Assembly: GCA_030681135.1 (NCBI GenBank)
Contig: JAUXXF010000007.1
Coordinates: forward strand, 24,327 to 88,326
DNA from: Chlamydiales bacterium
GTDB lineage: Bacteria > Chlamydiota > Chlamydiia > Chlamydiales > SM23-39
Length of the DNA stretch: 64,000 nt
Reading direction: 5' to 3'
Part shown: one piece after another, positions 10,173 through 17,798 of the stretch
How positions within the stretch are numbered: position 1 is the stretch's first letter
How the letters are laid out: each line of letters begins with the position of its first letter
Program-made: the position numbers and the translations under genes
The notes under the pieces: generated by a model
The model's database searches: none
Seen by the model: only the letters and a program-made list of their open reading frames with translations
Told to the model about the DNA's origin: nothing

Positions 10173-11069
10173 TTACTGCGCTTCGATAGCATCGAGCATA
10201 AACTGAGGCAGATTGAAGGCGGCTCGGTGAATGGCGGGGGTGTAATAGAACATTTTCCCTTTCAATTGTGAGAGCCGTTTTTGCAAATACTTTTGGGAAG
10301 GATGGTAGTTTTTATCAGATGCCCAGCCAAAAGCCATTGATCCACCTACATAAGTAGGAACGGGAGCTAAGTAATACCCTAGATGTTTAAAATGGTCTTT
10401 GCGGTTAGTCCATGTCAACACGAGCTCATCTCGCTGTACAAAAGGGACGCCGTTTTGATTGACGAAAATACCATCTTTTTTAAGCAAATGTTTGCAATTT
10501 TTATAAAATTCGGAAGTAAATAACACAGCCGCAGGTCCTGTAGGATCTGTAGAGTCACATATGATAACATCAAACGTTTCCGTGGAATTTTTGACATATT
10601 CGGCGCCGTCGGCAATGATGACCTCTACTCTGGGATCCTCAAAAGCGCCTTTAGAAAGAGAGGGGAAATATTCTTTGCTCAAAGCGATCACTGAAGGGTC
10701 GATCTCTACAAGAACAATTCGTTTTAGCTCTTCATGTCGAACGGTTTCTCGTAAAATGCCACCATCTCCACCACCGATGACTAAGACAGAGGTCGGGTTG
10801 GCGTGGGTCAATAGGGGAACGTGAACCATCATCTCATGATAGACAGGCTCATCGCTTGTAGTTAATTGAACAGCTCCATCTAAGCTCAGCACGCGTCCGA
10901 ATTGGGGGTTTTCAAAAATCAATAGATCTTGGCTTTCTGTCTTTTCTTCAAGGATGGTTTTGGTATTTTCCAGCCATTGGCCCCAATGGGGGTATAAAGT
11001 TTCTTTGTAAGAGTCTCCAAACAAAGAAATACAGCATGCCACGCAAAGCGATGTTAAAGAATGTTTCAT
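10173..11069 (-). CDS. speE: Spermidine synthase with N-terminal signal-like segment
   Basis: Transfers aminopropyl from decarboxylated S-adenosylmethionine to putrescine. It matches SpeE throughout: TESQDLLIFENPQFGRVL, LDGAVQLTT, HEMMVHVPLLTHA, the cofactor loop VIGGGDGGILRE, and CDSTDPTGPA. The strong AGGGAGG site selects ATG 11069, which gives 298 residues and puts MKHSLTSLCVACCISLFG ahead of the usual SpeE start. This hydrophobic leader is odd for a cytoplasmic enzyme and could direct export. A longer frame to 11135 begins with TTG. It lies just downstream of corA on the same strand. Confidence 0.9.
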   Translation of the reverse strand: MKHSLTSLCVACCISLFGDSYKETLYPHWGQWLENTKTILEEKTESQDLLIFENPQFGRVLSLDGAVQLTTSDEPVYHEMMVHVPLLTHANPTSVLVIGGGDGGILRETVRHEELKRIVLVEIDPSVIALSKEYFPSLSKGAFEDPRVEVIIADGAEYVKNSTETFDVIICDSTDPTGPAAVLFTSEFYKNCKHLLKKDGIFVNQNGVPFVQRDELVLTWTNRKDHFKHLGYYLAPVPTYVGGSMAFGWASDKNYHPSQKYLQKRLSQLKGKMFYYTPAIHRAAFNLPQFMLDAIEAQ

Positions 11070-11125
11070 ATCCCTCCCTAGATTAACATTGTCTGAAAAA
11101 GGGAAAATGGTAACAAAGAATTCAA

Positions 11126-12043
11126 TTAAAGCCAACGTTTTCTTAAAAAAAGATAGATGGCAGTCGCTGTCCCAAGGACGGTTACGACAAGGATCATCAG
11201 GAAAGCATAGGGAGTATGCTGAAACGGCAAAGAAACGTTCATCCCATAGATGGAAGCGATGATGGTAGGGATCGTTACGATCACCGTTAAGGCAGTTAAC
11301 AGTTTGATGGTTCTGTTCACGTTATTAGTAAACATAATTTGATACGAGTCCCGAAGGCTTCGGATGCTTTTGATATTGACTCGGCAGACGTCTTCCGATT
11401 GTTTAAGGGCGATCATTAAATCGTCGAGAAGGTCCATATCTTGTTCGTGTAAATTGACATATCGTCCTGCAGCCATGGTTTCAAGGAGATTGCGCATAGG
11501 AACAATAGAGGTGAGATATTGATTTAAGACCTCCTCATTTTGCATTAGTAAGATGATGACATTACTATCGACGAGATGTTCGTGCTTTGGTTCAGCGATG
11601 GAGTGACGCACTTTTTTGATTCCAGTCGTGTAGTCTTGGGTGATTTTTAGCAAAATTTGTAAGATCGCTTTAGTTGTTTGCCGCATATCAAATTCTGTTC
11701 GTTTAGCTAGAAACTGTTCAATTAAGTGGCTGCGGTGGGGAGCGATGGCGATCATACTATGATCTTTTAAGATGATTGTTAAGGTCGTTGTATAAAGGCC
11801 TGGTTCTTGCTCATCAGGATGGCGGACGAATAGGATAAGGTTATCACCTATATGTTCAATACGAGGCAGTTCATATTTATCGAGGCTGTCTCGAATGTCG
11901 GCAAGGTCTAATCCTGTAATTTCGACGATTTTTTCTAAATCATCAATCATGGCTTCTTTAACATAAATCCAGCAGCCAGGATGAAACGCATCGATTTGTT
12001 GAAAATCCCCTCCTTGTCCTGTTTTGCAATAAATTTCAAGCAT
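11126..12043 (-). CDS. corA: CorA-like magnesium/divalent cation transporter
   Basis: A 305-residue CorA-family channel. The large N-terminal cytoplasmic domain precedes two C-terminal transmembrane helices, the first ending in the family signature IYGMNV (GMN) before a short loop and a second helix ending in a basic tail (LFLRKRWL). The ATG has AGGGA 5 bases upstream. Transport of Mg2+ is inferred from the family; Co2+ or Ni2+ is possible. It is followed after about 55 bases by speE, probably on one transcript. Confidence 0.9.
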   Translation of the reverse strand: MLEIYCKTGQGGDFQQIDAFHPGCWIYVKEAMIDDLEKIVEITGLDLADIRDSLDKYELPRIEHIGDNLILFVRHPDEQEPGLYTTTLTIILKDHSMIAIAPHRSHLIEQFLAKRTEFDMRQTTKAILQILLKITQDYTTGIKKVRHSIAEPKHEHLVDSNVIILLMQNEEVLNQYLTSIVPMRNLLETMAAGRYVNLHEQDMDLLDDLMIALKQSEDVCRVNIKSIRSLRDSYQIMFTNNVNRTIKLLTALTVIVTIPTIIASIYGMNVSLPFQHTPYAFLMILVVTVLGTATAIYLFLRKRWL

Positions 12044-12197
12044 ATAGTCCCTTTTCTTTAGTTCTACTAGTCTTCGGCTGGAGATGCAAGAATTTTCGGT
12101 GAGATTTGTAAACTATTATATTTTAGGGAGTTGTGCGTTGTTAATAATATATATGGTTAATTGCTTATTAGTTTAAAAATAGGAAAGTTTATTTGAT

Positions 12198-12226
12198 TTA
12201 CTTTTAAATATAAATTATGTTATAAT
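12198..12226 (+). promoter_or_regulatory. Candidate promoter of the IPK-like gene
   Basis: TTTACT (12198-12203) and a consensus TATAAT (12221-12226) with a 17-base spacer lie in a very AT-rich stretch about 40 bases before the ATG, which itself has AAGGAG 6 bases upstream. This suggests the gene is transcribed alone. Confidence 0.5.
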
Positions 12227-12262
12227 TGTATAAATATCATTAAGTTGTTTTAAGGAGTTATT

Positions 12263-13576
12263 ATGATTGCAAGTGCAAACCTGCTTAACCATACAGTTAA
12301 TCCTAAAGAAGCATCCTCTCTTCCAGTTCAAGGAAAAATGGGGAATCGTACAGTTTCTTTTCTCGAAAAAAATTCGGATAAAATATTGATTATCAGCTTG
12401 TTGGCAGTTGTTGTGATTGCAGGGGGAGCGCTTGGTTTTGGGGCATTAGGGTTATTTGCTTTGCCACCCCTTGTATATTTAGGCATTGGCCTGTTAGGAG
12501 GCTCTTCTGTAATAGCAGCTGGTTTTGTGGGTCTTGTATCGATTGTAGATAAGGCTTTAGGCCGTAAAACCTCAGTAGAAGCAAAGCCGGAAGAAATCGC
12601 GGATCAATCTTCAACTGACCCGGAGATTCAGCTGGTGCGTGAAAAATTAGCAGCAATTTCTGCTATGCCCTTAGAACAGGCTAAAAAGGAGCTAGGCATA
12701 AGAGAGTCTCTTGGAAACTTAGGCGGTCACGCAGGGATGTGTAAAGGTGAGATCGTTTTAGATGGCGGAAAGGGTGTTTATTTATTTTTAAAGCCAAAGG
12801 ATGAGGTGGAGTGCAGGAACTATCAGATTATTGAACGACTGGCTCCAGATGTGGCTAAGTGGATGCCAAGATTTTATGGGGAAGTAAGTGTCGGTGGAGT
12901 TCCTTATTTGGTGCTTGAAAATACGCGTCTAGACAGTGAAGGTAATGATGTGAAACAGCTTGCTGATATTAAATTAGCAGGTAAACTCAAAGGGCACCCT
13001 AGATTTAATCCGATTGCAGACCAACTTGAGTGGAAAATTACTCGAGGTAAAGAGAAGAATCCAATAGATTATCAACAAATGAAATGGGGGGCTGAAATGG
13101 CTCCTGACTACATGTGTCCTCCCGAATGTCCTAGAAGTCAGCGTTTGCTTCATTATGGAGAATCTGAGCAGACTTTGAAACAAGCAGTTATGGGTAATAT
13201 TCTCGATGATTATGCAAACCCCGAAGAGGCATTAGAACGACTAGAACGAGATTTGGAAGGCTTGCAACAGGCAATGGAAAAAGCCTCAATCGCTTTTATA
13301 GGAGCTAGTATCATCTTAATGAGAGAAGAAAACGGCATTAGACCAATTTTAATTGACCCGGCTCATATTCAAGTTGATGCTGAGAAAAGAGATGAGCTAT
13401 TGGATCTTAACCCAGAAAAGATCTATTTTAGCGATACAGGGAACAGGTATGGATTGTATAAACAGTCGAATGAAATAGCGATGCGATCTTTAATTTCTGC
13501 GGTAGATTCGTTTAAAGAAGAATTGAAAGAAGGACCCCTTAATGTTGGAGTATCTTTAGCTCCTCGACAAGGATAA
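12263..13576 (+). CDS. Membrane-anchored inositol polyphosphate kinase (IPK)-like protein
   Basis: A 437-residue protein. Residues 41-62 and about 65-95 form two adjacent hydrophobic segments (bilobed, as in chlamydial inclusion-membrane proteins). The rest carries motifs in the order seen in eukaryotic IPK enzymes: GGHAG (154-158), FLKP (175-178) with acidic residues after it, PYLVLENTRL (214-223), DIKLAGK (235-241, compare the catalytic DxKxG), ASIILM (348-353, compare SSLL) and LIDPAHI (363-369, compare IDFAH). The family phosphorylates inositol phosphates. Differences from consensus (DIKLAG for DxKxG, DPAH for DFAH) leave activity open. It probably has its own promoter. A fold assignment from motif order, not from a search. 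Confidence 0.62.
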   Translation: MIASANLLNHTVNPKEASSLPVQGKMGNRTVSFLEKNSDKILIISLLAVVVIAGGALGFGALGLFALPPLVYLGIGLLGGSSVIAAGFVGLVSIVDKALGRKTSVEAKPEEIADQSSTDPEIQLVREKLAAISAMPLEQAKKELGIRESLGNLGGHAGMCKGEIVLDGGKGVYLFLKPKDEVECRNYQIIERLAPDVAKWMPRFYGEVSVGGVPYLVLENTRLDSEGNDVKQLADIKLAGKLKGHPRFNPIADQLEWKITRGKEKNPIDYQQMKWGAEMAPDYMCPPECPRSQRLLHYGESEQTLKQAVMGNILDDYANPEEALERLERDLEGLQQAMEKASIAFIGASIILMREENGIRPILIDPAHIQVDAEKRDELLDLNPEKIYFSDTGNRYGLYKQSNEIAMRSLISAVDSFKEELKEGPLNVGVSLAPRQG

Positions 13577-13654
13577 GAACTTTCTTCTCAAATTCTTTGG
13601 GACGTTTATACCGAAACAACCTGAAGAATTGGTTTTTGGCTGTGTCAGCTTTAT

Positions 13655-13725
13655 CTCAGAATTTTTGTCTTCACTCGTGTCTTGCCTCCGGCAATGGTCA
13701 GCCACTCCAGACAAAAAATTCTGAG
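13655..13725. repeat. Inverted repeat after the IPK-like gene
   Basis: CTCAGAATTTTTGTCT (13655-13670) is nearly complementary to AGACAAAAAATTCTGAG (13709-13725); the loop contains a small TTGCC/GGCAA hairpin. It lies between two convergent genes and could act as a transcription end or be a relic of a mobile element. It is not a classical short terminator. Confidence 0.5.
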
Positions 13726-13755
13726 GAGCTTTCTTGCCAAAATCGACAGAACCTT

Positions 13756-13778
13756 AGTTACGCAAGAGGTCTAATAAA
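13756..13778. repeat. Dispersed TACGCAAGAGGT repeat, copy 1
   Basis: AGTTACGCAAGAGGTCTAATAAA overlaps the stop codon region of the GT34-like gene. The core TACGCAAGAGGT recurs at 45446-45461, and in the near-identical form TAACGCAAGAGGT around 16074-16097. It looks like the end of a lost insertion element. Confidence 0.45.
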
Positions 13779-15615
13779 CCGTTGTGCGAATAAGATTCTT
13801 GATGCACTCTAATCTTAGATTAGTCCCTCCCTGTTTTGAATTTATTTTATCGTTGTCTCCTAGAGGACATTTTTCATGGATCTCTTTATATGAGATGACA
13901 GCGCCGGCTTGGAGAGCTTTTTGAGATACGTCGTTTTCGCAATTTTGTTTTTCTTCCACAAAAAAGCTCTTATGTGGAAAAAAACATTTTCTGGTATCAT
14001 AATTTTTGATTTCTGGATAACCTTCGTAACTCTTCAGCTTGCTTTGACTGGCGATTATGAAGTCGATGCATTCCGAGGGAGGAAACTTCGGATTTTTTCT
14101 AAAGCCGTTGATTGGAACTCCTGAACATTGTCCTGCAAAATCTCCTTCTTGCCAGCGAAATGTACCCATGTCAGAATAATATTTAAGTTCCCTGTTGTTT
14201 CTGTTTTTATCGATGTAATAATTTTCTCTGGCGATCGTATTAAGAGCGACAAAGTAGGTGCGAGGAGCGACGACAGCTACTGCTTGCCTAAGAGGATTTT
14301 CTTTTTCTTCCCATGTTTTCAATGTCATCTCTAGAGCAGATTGTTCGTGGAGACATATTTGATTTTTGCAAGTCCCTAAATTTGTAGTGTGTTGAAGAAC
14401 TTGAAAAGTGCGTTTTGCCCAGATTTCATCGAAAATTTTTTGGGATTCAGGGCTGTGCCTGACAAGGAGAGCTCCAGTATTAACTAAGCTTGTTTGTGGC
14501 TGTATATCCTGGGTCACAATTAAATGAGTTTGAGGGCCTTTTCTGAGGTTTTTAATAATATCTTCAAGGCGATAAGCGTGGTTAGTAATGGGCATATCAT
14601 CATCTAGCCAGACGAGCCAATTTTCTAACTGGGAAGCAGGAGCTGGCTTCATAAGCCAATTTCTGATGATTTGTATTTTACTCCATTGGGGTTCGCATGA
14701 TTGGGGAAGATTTTCTATATTGTAACACTCAGTTGCCAAATTTTCTGTAAAAGCTTCATAAGCGTAATTATAGGTTTTGGCATATTGACGTTGTGAGTCG
14801 ATAACAAGCTGAGACATTTCGTCTCGCTCAGGATTTCCTTTAGCGTAGCCGGTTACCAATTGAATAGGTGTTTTTTGTAGTTTTTCTTGAGGCTTTACCG
14901 GGGCAGGAGAAGGGGCTTCGCATAGTTCAAGATCATCATGGGTAGCACTATGAATTTTAAAGTTCTGGTTTTGGGTCTTTTTTTTCGTGATAAGAAGTGG
15001 GGTGATTTCCTGATTAATTTCTGGGAGCTGGGAAAAGGTCCTTTTCTGAATAGTGAAAGCTTGTTTTGGAAGACAAGCAACTGCCCCTATTAAGAAGCTT
15101 CCAAAGGCGAACGTTAGGAATGTTGTTTTATTACGTTTAGCCCAGCCAGCCCAGGTATCATTTTCTAAATCAATGTTTTTTTCTTTTTTGAGATTTTGAA
15201 GGTAGTTTTTTTTCTCTTCTAATCTTTTATTAAAGAAAGGGGTTTTGTCAGCCAGTGGCAGTATTTGCTTGATTTTTTCTTGAACCCATTCGATTTTTTT
15301 TCTTTTTTCAGAGTTGTCCGGCAATTCTTTTGCCAATAACTTAACCGTCCAAAGAAGTTTATGTAAATTGTTTGCATCCATCTCTTGAACTTCCTCAAAC
15401 TCTTCCTGTAGCAAACGTAGGTTTCCTTCTTCTGCTGTGAGCAATAAATCAAAGAGAAGATCGTCTAAAACATCAGTTTTTTCTTCTTGATAAGGTTTTT
15501 TGACTAGGGCTTCAAAATAGCGAGAAGCTAAAGGGGCTCTTTCTTTATAAGATCCTCTTGGCTCAGCAATATTGTTCAGAGAATCTTTAATACAATTCTT
15601 TATAGGATTAATCAT
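13771..15615 (-). CDS. Membrane protein with GT34-like glycosyltransferase domain
   Basis: A 614-residue protein. Residues 1-160 are helical and charged; one transmembrane segment lies at 164-182 (TTFLTFAFGSFLIGAVACL). The C-terminal part reads like GT34 (GMA12/MNN10-type galactosyl/mannosyl transferases): RQYAKTYNYAYEAF, then NWLVWLDDDMPITN with a DxD-type metal motif (338-340), then SLVNTGALLVRHS (377-388). GT34 enzymes act in the eukaryotic Golgi, so a host-directed role is conceivable. The C-terminal third is Cys-containing and unassigned. The start is ATG 15615, with no clear ribosome site. The stop lies in a dispersed repeat. Confidence 0.55.
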   Translation of the reverse strand: MINPIKNCIKDSLNNIAEPRGSYKERAPLASRYFEALVKKPYQEEKTDVLDDLLFDLLLTAEEGNLRLLQEEFEEVQEMDANNLHKLLWTVKLLAKELPDNSEKRKKIEWVQEKIKQILPLADKTPFFNKRLEEKKNYLQNLKKEKNIDLENDTWAGWAKRNKTTFLTFAFGSFLIGAVACLPKQAFTIQKRTFSQLPEINQEITPLLITKKKTQNQNFKIHSATHDDLELCEAPSPAPVKPQEKLQKTPIQLVTGYAKGNPERDEMSQLVIDSQRQYAKTYNYAYEAFTENLATECYNIENLPQSCEPQWSKIQIIRNWLMKPAPASQLENWLVWLDDDMPITNHAYRLEDIIKNLRKGPQTHLIVTQDIQPQTSLVNTGALLVRHSPESQKIFDEIWAKRTFQVLQHTTNLGTCKNQICLHEQSALEMTLKTWEEKENPLRQAVAVVAPRTYFVALNTIARENYYIDKNRNNRELKYYSDMGTFRWQEGDFAGQCSGVPINGFRKNPKFPPSECIDFIIASQSKLKSYEGYPEIKNYDTRKCFFPHKSFFVEEKQNCENDVSQKALQAGAVISYKEIHEKCPLGDNDKINSKQGGTNLRLECIKNLIRTTVY

Positions 15616-16110
15616 TTGTCTTTTAGGTAGCTCATTTGTAGGAGATAAAGGTGAAATATTTTTTTTTGCATTGGTTAGTTCGTTCGATCAGATTAGATTT
15701 TATGTGATTTGAAAAAAATAAATTGTATTTTATTGATGGTTGAAATGTTAAATTTGTTTTCATTGTTATTCTTTGTGTTTTTTTTATGGATATTTTATGC
15801 TTTTTTTGTATTAAAACAAGATGAAAGTTTTTTTTATTAGAAATGATTTAATTTTTTTCTTGAGGAATCAATCGTTGTTAGGGGTAAGGCTCGAACGAAA
15901 ATGCTCGCTCGCTCCGGGAAATAAAGTTTCTGCGCCTCCTGGCCATATCTGCTAATCTAAATTTAAATGACTATAGAATGTCTTTAGATCTCTTTCGCTA
16001 TGTGGAAGAGCGGATTTAAAAGAAAATAGGATTCTAAAGGACTCAGTTCTTTAGGGGCGGCAGCGGAGCTTCAGGTAACGCAAGAGGTTTGATAAAGATG
16101 AAGTAAAAAA
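15616..16110. other. Gene-free region with repeat fragments
   Basis: The left 230 bases are very AT-rich. The right part holds fragments also seen elsewhere: GATTCTAAAGGAC...TCTTTAG (16031-16053, similar to 63969-63992) and TAACGCAAGAGGTTTGATAAA (16076-16096). No ORF with coding character was seen. It may be a decayed insertion site upstream of the GT34-like gene. Confidence 0.5.
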
Positions 16111-17172
16111 TTATTCTTTACAAGGTGGACTAGATACTGTTTCCAGCTGTTGGACTTTTTTCTCTAATTCTTTAAGGCGCTCAACATAGCCCTCTAACTT
16201 GCGAATGTGGGCTTCTTGACGATGGAATTCGGCGATCGGCATGGCGGGGCTACCTCGATAGGTCCCTGCTTTGAGACGTTTGCTGGCGCCGCTGCGGGTG
16301 GCTAGCTGAACGTGGTCTTCGAGCTGCACATGGCCAAGGATTCCTCCCTGTCCTCCTATCATCACATGCTTGCCTAACTTGGCAGAGCCGGCAATGCCGG
16401 TTTGCGCAGCAATGGCTGTATGTTCGCCAATTTCGACGTTGTGGGCGATCTGGACGAGGTTGTCGATTTTTGCCCCTTTACGGACGATTGTATGCTTAAA
16501 ACGGGAGCGGTCGATCGTTGTATTGGCTCCAATTTCAACATCGTCTTCTAGGATGACATTGCCAAGCTGTTCTAGCTTGATAAAATGTCCTCTTGCATCG
16601 GGGACATACCCAAATCCGCAGGAACCAATAACAGCTCCTGGTTGAAGGATGACTCGATCGCCTAAGGTGCACTGCTCTCGAATGCAGCAAGAGGGGTGGA
16701 TCATGCAGCCTTTGCCGATGCGTGTCCCAAACCCAATCGATACATGAGGTCCGATGATTGTATTGTCGTCGATTTCTACCCCTTGATCGATGACGACGTA
16801 GGGTCCAATAGATACATTGGCTCCAACAACAGCCGTTGGATGAATAACGGCTGTTGGATGGATCCCTGTAAAGGCTGAGCTGAATGAAGAAGATAAGAGA
16901 AGTTCGGCTATTTGTTGAAAGACAAAAGAAGGGTTGTTGGAAACAAGATAGTTCCTTCCATCCTCTTCAGGCTCTTCTATGCAGATCACTCCAGCCGCAC
17001 TTTTTTTCATCGCCTCTCGATAGCGAGGATTGGCGAGAAATGAGGCATCATTGACAAGAGCTTCTTCCAGAGTATTGACTCCTGTAATGAAAAACTGGGG
17101 GTTGCCAATCAGGGTTGCACCTGTTCGCTCAGCCAGTTCTGCAAGGGAGAAGCTTTTGTCATTTTGCGGCAT
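16111..17172 (-). CDS. lpxD: UDP-3-O-acylglucosamine N-acyltransferase
   Basis: Adds the second 3-hydroxyacyl chain from acyl-ACP during lipid A synthesis. It has an N-terminal uridine-binding domain ([28 protein letters not shown]), then a left-handed beta-helix of hexapeptide repeats ([20 protein letters not shown] and on), with the catalytic His in [15 protein letters not shown]. The end is a helical tail ([21 protein letters not shown]). 353 residues. It follows skp after 4 bases in the bamA-skp-lpxD cluster. The acyl-ACP source is encoded nearby (fab genes, acpP). Confidence 0.96.
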   Translation of the reverse strand: MPQNDKSFSLAELAERTGATLIGNPQFFITGVNTLEEALVNDASFLANPRYREAMKKSAAGVICIEEPEEDGRNYLVSNNPSFVFQQIAELLLSSSFSSAFTGIHPTAVIHPTAVVGANVSIGPYVVIDQGVEIDDNTIIGPHVSIGFGTRIGKGCMIHPSCCIREQCTLGDRVILQPGAVIGSCGFGYVPDARGHFIKLEQLGNVILEDDVEIGANTTIDRSRFKHTIVRKGAKIDNLVQIAHNVEIGEHTAIAAQTGIAGSAKLGKHVMIGGQGGILGHVQLEDHVQLATRSGASKRLKAGTYRGSPAMPIAEFHRQEAHIRKLEGYVERLKELEKKVQQLETVSSPPCKE

Positions 17173-17176
17173 AGGA

Positions 17177-17779
17177 TTAACCGGCTTTATTCAACATCGA
17201 TTCTTCAATAGCGCGAAGAGAAGCGGTTTCATTGGGTTGATCTTCTGTTTTGTTGAGATCAAATCTTCTGTCCATCTCTGAAATGACACTGCTTGTCACA
17301 TCCAAATCTGGTCGGATATAAAAACAGGCTTCTTCTTTCAGGATATAGCTGAAATTATTTTGCTTTGCCACTTCTTCGGAAGCTGTAGCAATATCTGCCA
17401 ATACTTTTTGGTAGGTCTGGTATTGCGCTTGTTGCAAAACTTGATAGAATTGATTTTGATACTGACTGATACTTTTCGATAACTGTTCGCGCTGAGCTTG
17501 GAGCTCGGCTTCAGCTTGTGGAGAGAGGCTGTCAAGATATTCGGTATCTTTTAATTTGCCATCAATTTCTTTGAGCTCTTTGTCGGTGTTTTCCATTAAT
17601 GAAATCATCTGGTGTTGTATATTTTGCAAGGTTTCTTGCTCTTGCTTGCCTAACTTCGAATCGCTCATGCAATTTGCGAGATTTACCATGCCAATAACAG
17701 GTGCTTCCTCAGCAGATATGGAGCCAGCCGAAACCAAACTTGCAGCAAGCAGTGAAAACATGAATCTAGAATTTTTCAT
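17177..17779 (-). CDS. skp: Periplasmic chaperone Skp/OmpH
   Basis: A 200-residue OmpH-family protein that would hold unfolded outer-membrane proteins in the periplasm and pass them to BamA. It has a signal peptide ([20 protein letters not shown]) and a long helical, Gln/Glu-rich middle ([20 protein letters not shown]) typical of the tentacle helices. AAGGAG stands 5 bases before ATG 17779; the frame extends further up but without support. It sits between bamA and lpxD, the widespread arrangement. Confidence 0.9.
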   Translation of the reverse strand: MKNSRFMFSLLAASLVSAGSISAEEAPVIGMVNLANCMSDSKLGKQEQETLQNIQHQMISLMENTDKELKEIDGKLKDTEYLDSLSPQAEAELQAQREQLSKSISQYQNQFYQVLQQAQYQTYQKVLADIATASEEVAKQNNFSYILKEEACFYIRPDLDVTSSVISEMDRRFDLNKTEDQPNETASLRAIEESMLNKAG

Positions 17780-17798
17780 ACGTCTCCTTAACAAAGAT

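Noticed and set aside
13597..13812. 71-residue plus-strand ORF
   Set aside because: It spans an inverted repeat and a dispersed repeat, has no convincing start and overlaps the end of the GT34-like gene.
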